64,000 bases of DNA from Danio rerio. Its lineage: Eukaryota > Chordata > Actinopteri > Cypriniformes > Danionidae. The stretch covers positions 25,229,501 through 25,293,500 of the forward strand of contig NC_133183.1 of the NCBI RefSeq assembly GCF_049306965.1, written 5' to 3'. Numbering within the stretch: the stretch's first letter is position 1; the number at the start of each line of letters is the position of its first letter. Shown piece after piece: positions 1-12,300 of the stretch. The translations under genes and the position numbers were made by a program. A model generated the notes under the pieces. The model was not told where the DNA came from. It saw only the letters and a list, made by a program, of their open reading frames with translations, and did no database searches.

Positions 1-663
1 CCCAAAAATGGAAATTTACCCTAAAAAAATATAGTTTGAAAAATGTTAAAAAAACTGATATCTTTGACATCCACGTTAGGGGAAAACTGCTTTTCCATAT
101 GAAAACTTTACAGATGAGTAGGTGCAGTGTTCATAATGATACCATCCAAGACAAACAGCTCTCTGGTTCATGCTATTTAAGTCTCCATCTAAATTTGCTC
201 ACCCATTTTTGTTTCCTATTTCCTGATATAGCACACTAAAAGTACATAAACTAAATATGGGTTAGTTACAGCGAATGAGTGAACAAGTAAGCAGTTTCAG
301 ACAGCTCAAACGCATTTTGGTCATCCAGAACATAGTCAGACAAGGGAAAAGTCAAGTCCAGTTTCATATGGTGTTTTCTCTTTTGTTCACTGTTGAAAAC
401 ATTTTAGAATGTTGTTCTTTGCAATTTCTTAGCACTTTTTAAATATTATTTCATTTTTATAGCCCCTTATTGTGAAATAACCTTCCACAATTTATACCAA
501 AGCTAAATGAGGCAATTAAAAATAATACAGGGAGCCGAGCTTTTTTCCTTCACCCACAAAACTACACCGAATTCCATGGGTTTGTGTTTACAGATTGTGT
601 TTATCCTGACATTTTATCCTACCCATCAAATTATGCCACCAACACTGTATTTAAATTAGCTTT

Positions 664-1452
664 GCAGGGTTTACCAGTACTATGGTATTATCATGATACT
701 CTGGCTTTAAAATACTGGTTGTGCCACTGCACTTTGTAAATGGCAGTATCGTCATTAATCTACAATACATAAAGCTGCACGTGAAAAAGTCACTAAAATG
801 CTCACACATTTGTGCAACAATAGACCATTTTATTTGAATAGTCTGTGAAGTACTTTAAGGTTGCAAAAGTATGTAGAAATCATGGCTTTCGTGGTAGCCT
901 GTTATACGTTTTCTGATGATTCAGTTCGAACGCACATCTGAATCAGTTCATTTCTGTTTCTGTCAATATGATTTAGTAGCCACAACAACTGCAACAATCT
1001 CTTAAAAAGAACGACTCACAAAGTGAAATTTTGAATTATGTTGGATTCTTAGCTGATAAGACTGAAAAACAAAAAAAAGCCCAAAAGAGCAAACATTGAA
1101 ACAATTTTTGACCTCTTCATATAGCCACATTTTGTACAAAATGAACATTTTTGTAACAAATTTCTTTCTGTATAATTTGTATCTTTTTTTAATGTATTTT
1201 TTGTTGGTCATTTATCTACAAAATAAACAAAAAGAACTAATGCATTATAGGTGAAGTGCAGATGTGCAAATACTTTTTCAATAATAAGGGAATTATGAAT
1301 TAAATTCAAGTAGACATTTTATAACATAAATATAGTATTTCTGACAATTTTCTATATTTCATAAATTTGAATTATGAATTACAGTATCCCAATGGTGTCA
1401 CGATACTTCAGCTGGTATAGTATCGTAAATTTATGGTATCGCGACATCCCTA
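664..1452. mobile_element. Possible hAT-like remnant (GGTATCGCGACATCCCTA end)
   Basis: The right end TATGGTATCGCGACATCCCT is typical of dispersed fish elements. The left partner near CAGGGTTTACCAGTACTATG is only partly inverted, so the left border is weak. Confidence 0.35.
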
Positions 1453-3064
1453 ATTTGAATGGTTCTGAGGTTGGAGATAGGGATTATTTAGGTTAGGGCT
1501 TCATATCACACTATTCCACATTAAAATTTACACTGGTAGCAAAATCTGATAGGTAAGTTAGCATATTGCATCAAAATGTGCAACCTACTTTTTGAATGGA
1601 AGGTAACGTTAGGACAATTTAACAAGGTAGGACATTGTTCTTTGTTCATGTTTCAAAATGTATTCGTAAACTTGTGATCAAATTGAAGAAAACATATCTC
1701 AATGTCAATTGAAAACTGGGCCTAAGATCACTGTTTACTTTCATTATGAACAAGGACAGATTAAACCCTCAACAAAATACCATTACATGTGCTCTACAGA
1801 AGAAAGGCGGTTTGCAACAATATGACAATAGAATTTTCGTTTTGAGGTGAACTATACCTACCTGTAATATAACTTGAGGCCAACGCTCCGTTCGTCAAAG
1901 CTGTTTTATCAAGTTCTCTCGACAAAACATTTGACCGATTTTATCAGACCTAAAATAATTGAGAGATTAAAACATAGGCTGAGAAGGAAAGCTGAATCCC
2001 ATGAAGTTTAAAAACTGACAACAAACATTAATGTTTCTCAGTTGAGGCCTAATGTGAAGTTGACGGATGATCTATTCGCTGCTGCCACCTAAAGTTCAGT
2101 CGCGAAACTGCACTTATAATGCTGTAGGCTTTTGTCTGGGAGATGCTAAATAAATCCAATCAGTTAATTCACTTCATTTATTTTTTCCAGAGTAATGACC
2201 GAACTATCTCACTTATTTCATTTATAAAAAAATATATATTCTGAATGCAGAGCATCGAGGGAAAAAAATCACTCTTCTAAACATTTCGCCACAAGAGATT
2301 CAAACTAATTAGCATCATAAGACTTCAAAATCAGTAAAATATTGAATTTAAGTCATCGAGGACCACCAACATGCTACATTTTATACTTGTTTGGGCATTT
2401 TGTTCTGTGTTTTATTTCTCCAGGAACAACTATGAATAGCTGTTTCCAGTTTCTTGCCTCAGTCCTTGCTGCTGAAAAACAAAAGCAAACAATGGAAGCC
2501 ATCACAGAACTACTAATAGATTACACATATCTTTAGAACAATACAATCCATCAAAGTCTGCCGATCAAAACCAGTTTTAACGATATCTAATGTGTTTTGG
2601 GACTTATTCTATTAGGATTTCTTGTTTTCAACATGCCACCAATAGAAGGCCCAAACAATTACCAGTGGATATTTAAACCACCATTACAGTTTCATTAAAA
2701 CCAATGCAATTTCCCACATATCCATGACAAAACATTACAAATTATATGATGGCTTCTGTTGTTTATTTCAGCAGGGTTTGTCTCTTCACCTCTGTCTTTC
2801 CATGCAGATCAGGCATGAATTCTTCAGCAGGTGTTAAATTGCTTGTACAGGGAGGTGGTCGGTCTGTTTGTCGTCCTGACTGAGGAAGAATCGGGGGGGA
2901 GGGAAGAAACACACGACTGAACACAGGCGGGCAAACACACACAGACAGCCTCGCGGGACATTGGCGCAGGGTGGGCCAGGACCCGGGCGCTCGGGCTGGG
3001 GGGCAGCGGGGAATGTCAGGACAGGAGAGCCAAGAGGCTGTTGGGAGATGACAGAATGGGCATG

Positions 3065-3078
3065 GTTGCCATGGCAAC
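3065..3078. promoter_or_regulatory. Palindromic RFX X-box
   Basis: GTTGCCATGGCAAC is a perfect inverted repeat matching the RFX half-sites GTTGCC and GGCAAC with a 2-base spacer. It lies in a GC-rich island (about 2860-3110) within AT-rich DNA. Confidence 0.45.
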
Positions 3079-4229
3079 GCAATTGGCCCAAGCAGTTCGA
3101 GGCAACCGGTAACCAAGTAACAGGAAATGAGCAGTGAATGGGGGAGAAGCAGAGGCTGAAGATGCTGAAGGAGGGAGGTCTTCACTAATGGGACAGACTT
3201 GAACTCTTGATGGACACAGAGGGTCATTTATAAAGGTCTTTTATATGTGTGTAAATATGTTTGTTTATACATCTGTGTGTGCCCTTAAGTCACAGCAGAC
3301 TGAGCATGTGTGTGTGTGTGTGTGGGACACCATATGTGAAGACTGACTGTCTGACTGTCTCTGGACTACAGTACACCATTATAACCAGCGGTGACAACTA
3401 TGACGCATGTGGTTACAACAAGCAGGGAGAGAAAGGTGTAATGCTTAAAATGAAAAAGAAAGGATAGATGGGGGAAAATGGATAAATTATTTTTTTGTTT
3501 GTAAAATGTTAATATTTCTATTCAGGATTATGATTGAATTATTTAAGGATTCACTAATTTGTGTAAAATGTTAATATTTAATCTATTTTATAAAGGTGTG
3601 ATGCACATAAAGATGGGGTCTTTCAAATACAAATGGACACTTACATTTAGATTTTTTATGACAATTAAAATAAGTTAATATATTGGGATAAATAATTATA
3701 ATAATTAAGGTTATTACACCAAATATTGGTTTCTCAACTCTTCTCAAGTTAAAACATTAGAATTATTTTGTCCAAAAAAGCATTAGAAATGTCTAAAAAC
3801 ATTGCAATAGTTTTTGTTTAATGTGAGAAAGAGCTCTAAATTTAAATGCATAAATCTTATATATCTGAAACATATACCTATATACACATCACACACAACA
3901 GAGAAAACGAGAGGGAGGGAGGCAGAGAGTATCACCTATACCTATAAAAAATGTTTCATTAGTATTTCACATACCAACCCACTGAAATAAAAATAGCTTT
4001 TCTGTTTACAGGATGATTTATAATGTTCAAACCCACTTAATGATAAGAGAATCATATGAGGATTCAACTTAGAGTTATACTTTATTAGAGGAAACTTGTG
4101 CTGTTCTCAGAGTTCATATGATGTACGGCGTCATACAGATTCCTTTAACAGCAACATAATACAGAAAAGTAACAAATATAATCTGTCATGCAGGGAATTT
4201 ACATTCATTCAATAATTTTTCTTCAGCTA

Positions 4230-4710
4230 TATTACACAGTTGCCCTTTCAGCTGCTACCCATTACTGGGAAACATCCATACACACTCATACTACGGCCAA
4301 TTTACTGTAGCTTATTCAATTCACCTGTACAGTATGTCTTTCGCCTGCGGGTGAAACCGGAGAACACTGAGGAAACCCACACAAACACTGGGAGAACATG
4401 CAAACTTCACACAGAAATGCCAATTGACCCCAATAGTAACTGGATGCAGCCTTTGTGATGCAAACTGAGATTGCATCACTCAGCAATGCAATGTCAGACA
4501 CAATGCACTCAGTGGAGTGAGTGACGTCACTGTGAGGGGTAGGGTTATCGGTGGGGTTAGGTGAGCACATTAAAAAGCATTGGATGCAGCTCAGATTGCA
4601 CTGCACCAGGTCTGCATCCAGACCCCCCTCACTGACCCAGCTGGGACTCAAACCAGCGACCTTCTTGCTGTGAGGTGACAGTGCTAACCATTGAGCCACC
4701 GTTTCGCCCC
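4230..4710 (-). mobile_element. DANA tRNA-derived SINE, interrupted by a MITE
   Basis: The zebrafish DANA body is recognisable on the minus strand (GGAGAACATGCAAACTTCAC, GACTCAAACCAGCGACCTTC on the plus strand). An unrelated ~190-base element with CTGGATGCAG ends sits inside it, at about 4436-4626. The distal SINE end is missing. Confidence 0.85.
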
Positions 4711-5732
4711 TAATTTTACATAAATTAACAAAAAAACATTTGTTTTTATTTCACTTTCTAAAACAAACTTATATCTTCCTAAGACCCAGAGAAAAGAAAA
4801 AAATCTTTTTTTTTCTTTGATTTTCTTCATCCACAAATTCTTCAATTTAGAGTTTTTACGATTTGTTTTTGTTTTTAATTTTACAGCATGTCCACTGTAG
4901 TGGACCACAGGACCATTTTAGTTCAAAACGACAGCCACTCAGACAACAAAACTGTACAGGATAGGGCTGTAAAGGGATAATAATCCAATAATAATGTAAC
5001 AAAAACAAAACAAAAGCTATTTTATTCTTTTGTATTGAAATTCCCGAAACAGTTTAATCTGAAAGAGCCGAACTAAAAAAAAATAATAAAAAAAAAACAT
5101 GATGAAAAAGTGATGTTAATCCAAAACAAATTTAACATAAAAGTGATTTAAAACTGATTGTCATTCTCTAATTGTCTCTGATTATCTAATTTTCTGATTG
5201 TCAAACTCTAAATCAGAGTCTCCCTCAACTATCTTATAAAGAATCTTAATTTCTGTCCCCTACAACATGCAGATATTAATTACATTAAGATGGTCCTGCA
5301 TGGTGTCCACTATAGTGGATATTTGAAAAAGGATGATATTTTAAAACACAAACAAATTAACAGCTTTGAAAGTTAAATGTATTGTTCCTGACACTTTAAT
5401 AAACAAATATGTGTGTAGTAATAATAATAGTGAAAAAACATTTGAAAAGCTCAATTTTACATACCTCTCTCCTTCCCATAAAATGTTCTTGATTGTATGT
5501 CTGCCATTTTGGATTCAGTGTAGGAAGTAGTTGCTAGCATGCCAGCCAATCAAATGACATATCACCAGAAAGCTCAGCATGTCCTCTGAACAGTACAACA
5601 GGACTTGAAAGAGTAGCTCAAAAAATTCAAAGGAATTTCATGAAAACGCAATGTCCACCACTAAGGACACAAGTCAATAGGTGGGGTCTCAGAAGGATAT
5701 AACTGAATGTAGGTTTGGTCCTCTATTCAACA

Positions 5733-5969
5733 CACTGTTAACAATTTTTGTAAATTATACACAATTTAACTGTAATATGAACTTTATTTTACTGTAGTTA
5801 TGCAATTTGTTACTGTATTTTAAAGTCACATTGTGAAAATAACTGTATTTTTACAGTAAAAGTATACAATATTGTAAACCTGGTATTTGTGCTGTAATTG
5901 ATTTACAGTAAGTTACTGGTGAACTGCTGCCAGTAAGTTACTTTATTCTACAGCAAATTGCTAACAGTG
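5733..5969. mobile_element. Short MITE with CACTGTTAAC ends
   Basis: CACTGTTAACAATTTTTGTA and GCAAATTGCTAACAGTG are inverted. A related right half (GTGCCAGTAAGTTATTGTGG ... GTTAACAGTG) lies at about 8110-8305, next to the 5S SINE. Confidence 0.7.
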
Positions 5970-6204
5970 CATATGAGGAAAACTTGCTGTAAGGCCATAA
6001 AATGTTTTTATTATTGCATATTACAGTGTTTTACCATTAAAATAATGTAATAATATAGTAAGAAAATGAAACTGCTTACTTTTATAAATTATCTAAACAC
6101 CTTCCTATTGATAAATCTTAATCAAGCATTTACTCAGCAGAATAATGAAAAACGTTTTTGCACATCCAAATCATTTTATTTTACATTATGACAACATTTT
6201 CATT

Positions 6205-6538
6205 CATTCATTCATTTTCATCAGGGGTCGCCACAGCAGAATGAACCGTCAACTTATCCAGCATATGTTTTACACAGCAGATGTCCGTCCAGCTGCAACC
6301 CAGCAATGGGAAACACCCATATACTCTCACATTCACACACATACACTACTGCCAATTTAGCTTATTCAATTCACAAATGGGCTGTGGGGGAAACCGAAGC
6401 TCCTGGAGGAAACCCACACAAAACAGGAGGAGAACATACAAACTCCACACAGAAATGCCAACTGGCCCTGCCGGGACTCGAAGCAGACCCACTTGCTGTG
6501 AGGGGACAGTGCTAACCTCTGAGCCACTGTGTTGCGAT
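6205..6538 (-). mobile_element. DANA SINE
   Basis: Near full-length minus-strand copy, from GGGGTCGCCACAGCAGAATG to GAGCCACTGTGTTGCG. Open frames across it are shadows of the SINE. Confidence 0.88.
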
Positions 6539-7115
6539 TTTTCAAATTTAAAATAATATTTTTTTTAAGTACAAAATAAATAAGATTATTAAAATCATGT
6601 TCAAACAACCGTTTTCATTACTTTGTTTGATTTCCTTTAAAAAGTAAACATCTTCAGCTTTTCAACTTTTCTCCGTGTACTTTCCCTGGTTGGAAACAGT
6701 TATTAAAGGATCAACCTTGTCGTCTTGACAACATGTTCATATTGGCTTTCAGAGGCAAATATAGTTCTGAACAACCACTCGCTCTGCAGTCCACAAATAC
6801 AAAGACTCTCCCTAATGAAGACTGACTTGTGTTAATTAAGTTGAGGAAAATAAACAGAAATAACTCCTCATATTCTGCAGTAGCAACAAGTTCCTCCATC
6901 TCACAGTGTCCCCATGGAACATGAACAACATAGAGTTGTACAAATTAAATGTGAGCTACTGGAATCATCAGTAAATCAATGAAATCCAAGAGCATTTTCA
7001 TTTTCTTCATAAATGGCAGCATCACTTAACTCATTTAATACTAGAGCAGCTTTCAAAATTATGCCATAAATATTGTCCTGATGAAAGACTTAAAGCAAAT
7101 ATTCCATGATAGCAT

Positions 7116-7118
7116 GGA

Positions 7119-7214
<96 letters not shown>

Positions 7215-7216
7215 AA
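7116..7216. repeat. (GAAA)n microsatellite
   Basis: About 25 uninterrupted GAAA units, all purine on the plus strand. The long FFLS reading frames on the minus strand are artefacts of it. Confidence 0.98.
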
Positions 7217-7589
7217 ATTTCTATTTTCTTTAAGGGAAATGTCATGGTCTGATTCAGAATAACAATGAACCAACATCTAATTGTGTCTAATTGTTTTGTT
7301 AGACTGTAAATAAATGATTGATGCTGTAGAGACATAATGTTCTTTTGGAGAAGTTTTGGCAAGATGTGCTTGTTTTTGAAGAAGTGCACAACAAGACTTC
7401 TTTTATACCTTCATTAGTTTCAATTGTTTTGCAGATCTCACAAAAATGTACTGCAAAAATTCAAAGGCGTTGACCACATTTCATCTTTATTTTTTAAAGT
7501 TATTTGAGAGTCAACACTTTATTGAGACAGCAACTACATTCTTAGATGTTTCACATTGGCAAGGTAATGTTAAAGAAAAGTAAAATACA

Positions 7590-8110
7590 TAACTGTGTGG
7601 CCACAGACATATCACCCTGCAGTGCAAGACCAGTTACTCACTGAAGCTAATTAGGGCTGAGGCTGGTCAGTACCTGAATAGGAGACCACATGGGAAAATA
7701 GGTTGCTGTTGGAAGTGGTGTTAGTGAGGCCAGTGTGAGTCCTAATACCCCTAGTGAAGGAGATGCTATACTGTCAGTGAGCACTGTCTTTCGGATGAGA
7801 TGTTAAATCGAGGTCCTGACTCTCTGTGGCCATTAAAAATCCCATGGCACTTCTGGAAACAAGTCGGGGTGTAACACTGGTCTCCTGGCTAAATTTCCAC
7901 CCCTTGACCTCCCATCACTCTCTTTCCACTCCACCTATAGCTGGTGTGTGGTGAGTACACTGGTGCTAAAGTCCTGTGGCTGCCGTCACATCATCCAAGT
8001 GGATGCTGCACACTGGTGATGGAGTGGAGAGACCCTCCCCTCATGATTGTAAAGCTCTTTGGGTGTATGGCCATACACGATAAATGCGCTATATATGAAT
8101 ACACATTACA
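7590..8110 (+). mobile_element. 5S-rRNA-derived SINE (SINE3 type)
   Basis: The 5' part is a degraded 5S rRNA internal promoter (CTGGTCAGTACCTGAATAGG and GGAGACCACATGGGAAAATA). The body contains TTTCGGATGAGATGTTAAA and the 3' end AAAGCTCTTTGGGTGTATGG then a CGCTATATATGAATAC-like tail. This is the known SINE3 organisation of zebrafish. It is not a functional 5S gene. Confidence 0.85.
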
Positions 8111-8446
8111 ATAAATTATATGAACTGATTTTTACTGTAGGACAGTTATTCAGTATGTTAGTGTATTTTAAAGTTGCATTGTGAAAATGACTGTATATTT
8201 TACAGTAAAGATATAAAATGCTGCAAATAAATACAGCAAGGTAAAGGGTAAATCAAACTGGTGCCAGTAAGTTATTGTGGATTCTAAAGGAAACTGTTAA
8301 CAGTGTGTAACTCTGTCCCTTGGAAAGTTGTTCATTGTGGGAAACGTCCTTTGAATATTTTTTCAGATGTATTATTCTTGTTTTCTATTTATTTATGCTT
8401 TTGAACTTCATTATGGGTCCTCGATCACTGCTGATTTTTTTTTTTT

Positions 8447-8745
8447 GGCTTAGACCCTTTATTAATCAGGGGTCGCCACAGCGGAATGAACCGCCAACTT
8501 ATCCAGCATATGTTTTACGCAGTGGATGCCCTTCCAGCTGCAACCCATCAGTGTGAAACACCCATATACTCTCTTTCACAAACAAACACTACGGACAATT
8601 TAGCTTACCCAATGCACCTATTGCGCATGTCTCTGGGCTGTGGGGGAAACCCGAGCACCTGGAGGAAACCAATGCCAACACAGGGAGAGCATGCAAACTT
8701 CACAAAGAAATGTCAACCAAGGCTCGAATTGAGCCACCCCATTTA
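8447..8745 (-). mobile_element. DANA SINE
   Basis: Minus-strand copy starting GGCTTAGACCCTTTATTAAT, ending near GCTCGAATTGAGCCACCCC. The promoter-proximal part is shortened. Confidence 0.88.
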
Positions 8746-9524
8746 AAAGATAATTTATAGCTTTTGTGCTTTTAAGATTTGAATTGTCATCTGGTTTTAC
8801 AAGCTGACAGATTTTTTTTTTTTTTGTTATTTAAATATTTATTTAGATTATTCCATATAGCATTCAACAACTGACAATGTCAATAAAAGTCACTTTGTTA
8901 AAAGTTTAGTTAAAACCCAAATTAATATTCTGCCATCATCACTCACCCTCCACTTGCCTTCTGTTATACATAAAAGAAAATATACTGAAGAATGCTTGGG
9001 AAAAAACAGCCATTGACTTCCATATAGTATTTTCATTACTGTGAATGTTAGTGGCTGATTTTTTCCCAAAATGCTTTAGAATATCTTTTATCAGAGAAAA
9101 TAAATTAATAAATGTTTAGAAGTATCTGACTGTGAGTAAATGGTGAAGATGTTTTCATTTTTGGGGTGAACTGTCTGACAGAGTTAAAATTATAGCATCA
9201 AAAGTCTGACAGAGCAGAAATGAATCAAACAGAAAAGCCCCTGCTAATCATCACACGGGAAACTGTTAATTAACCTATTTTTTCAGTGTCGGTTCAAGCC
9301 CAAAACCTCATCTATCACTCTTCTGTCAATCAACATCAAAATTTCTTCTTCAGAAATGGAGGTGGTTGCTTTAAGAGTGTGTTAAATGACTGTTTCCGAC
9401 CTTATTATTCTCTTTATACACTTACTATTATTATAGTTAGGGGTAAACAGACTTTACATACCAATGTGTAAGTCTTTATATGCATGCCTGTTTACTTATG
9501 TCAAGCTTCATGTGGAGCAGTGAG

Positions 9525-9538
9525 GTTGCCATGGAAAC
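9525..9538. promoter_or_regulatory. Second X-box-like site
   Basis: GTTGCCATGGAAAC differs from the site at 3065-3078 at one base and keeps the spacing. It is next to the TG/CG run at 9549. Confidence 0.35.
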
Positions 9539-9548
9539 TCAAGGTCAG

Positions 9549-9602
9549 CGTGTGTGTGTGTTTGTGTGTGTGTGTGCGCGCACGCGTGCGTGCGTGTGTG
9601 TG
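9549..9602. repeat. (TG)n/(CG)n alternating purine-pyrimidine run
   Basis: TG units pass into GCGCGCACGCGTGCGTGCG and back to TG, a typical Z-DNA-prone composition. Confidence 0.9.
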
Positions 9603-9916
9603 AGATAATGTGTGAGTGTGAGTGTGTGTGACTCCTGGGGCGGCTGCAGTGAGGGCCGGTGCACGAAAGGGATCCGACAGAGGAAGTGTTCTAAATTAGC
9701 AGACCCTTTTATTAAGCGACTAAGAAATGACAATAAAAGTAATCAAACCAACAACAAAAACAAAACTTGACAAAATCAAGAAAAGAGGACTAAAATGGCA
9801 TACCAATGTGCTTTTTAATAATAAAAAGTTGAATACAAAATACCAGTGTTGATGTGGATTGAAAGCATTTTATCTGTTTTTATTGATAGATATAAGTCAG
9901 ATATTTACACAAGAAG

Positions 9917-10228
9917 GTTACGCAAGAAGGTCGCTGGGTCGCTGGTTCGAACCCCGGCTCAGTTGGCGTTTCTGTGTGGAGTTTGCATGTTCTCCCTGCC
10001 TTCGTGTGGGCCAAAGACATGCGATACAGGTGAATTGGGTAGGCTAAATTGACCATGTGTATGAGTGAGAGTGTGATTGTGTGTGGATGTTTCCCAGAGA
10101 TGGGTTGCGGCTGGAGGGACATCCGCTGCGTAAAAACTTGCTGGATAAATTGGCGGTTCATTCCGCTGTGGCGATCCCAGATTAATAAAGGGACTAAGCC
10201 GACAAGAAAATGAATGAATAAATCAGTT
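9917..10228 (+). mobile_element. DANA SINE
   Basis: Plus-strand copy with a clear tRNA B box (GGTTCGAACCCC), TTTCTGTGTGGAGTTTGCAT and the 3' end TTAATAAAGGGACTAAGCCG followed by GAATGAATAAAT. Confidence 0.9.
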
Positions 10229-10281
10229 ATTAGAAATGAGTTATGAGAAATGTGTTGAAAACAAACACACACAAACACACA

Positions 10282-10755
10282 TAGTCCCCCTGTTTATTTT
10301 TTCCCATAATTTCTGTTTAATGTAGAGATTCTTTCAACACATTTCTAAACATATTAGTTTTAATAACTCATCTCTAATACCAGATATTTACCAGATATTT
10401 TTCAAGACACTTCTGTACAGCTTAAAGTGACATTTAAAGGCTTAAGGTTAATAGGTTAACTAGGCAGGTTAGGGTAATTAGGCAAGTTATTGCATAACGA
10501 TGGTTTGTTCTGTAGACTATCGAAAAAAATAATTTAGGGGCTAATAATTTTGAACTTAAAATGTTTTTTTTTTTTTTTTAATTAAAAACTGCTTTTATTC
10601 TTGCCAAAATAAAACAAATAAGACTTTCTCCAGAAGAAAAAATATTATCAGACATACTGTGAAAATTCCTTTGCTTTGTTAAACGTCATTTGGGAAATGT
10701 TTAAAAAAGAAGAAATGGTTCAAAGGGGGGCAAATAATTCTGACTCCAACTGAAT
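10282..10755. mobile_element. Short non-autonomous DNA transposon (GTTGAAGTCAGAATTATTAG family), one end trimmed
   Basis: The right end GCAAATAATTCTGACTCCAA matches the terminal repeat of two other copies in this window (29751-30260 and 38414-38942), and so do internal blocks such as GTGACATTTAAAGGCTTAAG and AATAAGACTTTCTCCAGAAG. It lies between two DANA copies of opposite orientation. Confidence 0.75.
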
Positions 10756-10771
10756 GTTTATGTCATTCATT

Positions 10772-11086
10772 CGTTCATTTTCTTGTCGGCTTAGTCCCTT
10801 TATTAATCTGGAGTCACCACAGCAGAATGAACCACCAACTTATCCAGCATGTTTTGAAACATCCACAAACACTCATTCACACACACTCATACACTAAAGA
10901 CAATTTAGCCTACCCAATTCACTTGTACCGCATGTCTGTGGGGGAGACCAGAGAACCTGGAGGAAACCTATGCGAATGCAGGGAGAACATGCAAACTCCA
11001 CACAGAAACGCCAACTGAGCCAACGATTAAACCAGTAACCTTCTTGCTGTAAGGCAACAGCACTACCTGTGCCACTGCTTCACCCT
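10772..11086 (-). mobile_element. DANA SINE
   Basis: Minus-strand copy, CTTGTCGGCTTAGTCCCTTT to CACTACCTGTGCCACTGCTT, followed by a (CA)n run. Confidence 0.88.
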
Positions 11087-11095
11087 GTATGTATA

Positions 11096-11106
11096 CACAC
11101 ACACAC

Positions 11107-11152
<46 letters not shown>
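11096..11152. repeat. (CA)n microsatellite
   Basis: About 28 CA units with one CG interruption, directly after a DANA SINE. Confidence 0.95.
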
Positions 11153-11155
<3 letters not shown>

Positions 11156-11302
11156 TTTTTATTTAGATTTCTAATTTTATTTATTTAGAATAAAATATAA
11201 AAGGAACAGTAGACTCTAATAGAAAGTCTTTTGTTGATGAAAAAGTTTATGAATCTTGATTAAAGATAAAAGAATTCAAGAAGTGCAGTAATTATGTAGG
11301 CC

Positions 11303-11437
<135 letters not shown>

Positions 11438-11444
11438 AAAATAG

Positions 11445-12300
11445 TTTGGGCAAAAATAAAAATAATTACTATTTACTCACCCTCAAGTGGTTATAAACCT
11501 TTATGACTTTTGCTCTTCTGTTAAACACACACTGAATAAAAATTCAAGCTGTGAATTCATCCAATTAAAAATGTAACTTTCATTTCAGTTTAATATTATT
11601 TGTTTGAATTATTTTGAGTTCAATATATAATAAAATATAAATGTTCATCTAAGAAATGTAACCAATGTAAGATTTTCACAGGCCTGTGCATTTATATTAA
11701 ACAGAAACTCGATATACTTCGAACTTTTATGGACTTTCATGAAAATATATTAAGCAAATGATTTATTTTTCATTGGCTCAAGTGAGCAAATTTAATGTGA
11801 AATCATTACCCTGCATTTTTTTATTGGATGAATGAACATTTTATTAGAAGTGTTGATTTGATTAAATCTATATCTTCTTTAGTATAGAACAAAAAGAGAA
11901 TTTAAATAAATTGATTTTTTTTTTCAACAAGACAAATATGCTTTGTACCAGGTTATGTAAAATTTTTCTCATGGAGAGAGAAAATATTGTTTAAGGCAAA
12001 TTATTTATTTTTGGGTCAAGTGATAAAAATTTAGTTGTGAACCATTACCCTAATTCTTTTTTAATTGGATGAATGAACGCTTTTTTCCAGAGCAAAAGAG
12101 GATATTTTGACGAAAGCTGAAATCCGGTAACTATTGATATCATATGAAAAACATGGAAGTCAGTGGTTACACATTTCAGCTTTCTACATGATAGTTTATC
12201 ATGTGTTCAACAGAAGAAGGAAACCCAATCTGGTTTGTAAGTAAAGAGTGCGTAAATGATGACAGAACATTCATTTTTGGCTGAATGATCACTTTAAATA
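11445..12300. mobile_element. Degraded TTCACCCAAAAATGA-type element(s)
   Basis: TTACTCACCCTCAAGTGGTT at the left and CATTTTTGGCTGAATGATCACTTTAA at the right match a frequent teleost repeat. Related pieces occur at 8895-9175, 33472-33745, 44570-44880, 47575-47850 and 54070-54320. The superfamily is not decided. Confidence 0.5.

Larger units (their letters stand above)
1..4229. other. Intergenic or intronic DNA without a recognisable gene
   Basis: AT-rich apart from about 2860-3110, which is GC-rich with CpGs. The longest frame, on the minus strand at 2763-3227 (154 codons), is Pro/Cys-rich, has no domain I recognise and follows base composition. It may be a conserved regulatory element or an exon of an upstream gene. 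Confidence 0.5.

Noticed and set aside
2763-3227. 154-codon Pro/Cys-rich minus-strand protein
   Set aside because: No domain, a composition effect of the GC-rich island, and a second overlapping frame (2834-3091) of the same kind.
4316-4699. 127-codon minus-strand protein and its relative at 58155-58418
   Set aside because: Both are the shared CTGGATGCAG MITE and DANA SINE read in a chance open frame.
7031-7389. Two long FFLS-repeat frames on the minus strand
   Set aside because: They read through the (GAAA)n tract and have no other coding sign.
7620-7720. A 5S rRNA gene
   Set aside because: Only the promoter-like part is present, degraded and continued by a SINE body and tail.
9930-9975. 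A tRNA gene, from the GGTTCGAACCCC B box
   Set aside because: The sequence continues into DANA SINE; no cloverleaf can be completed.
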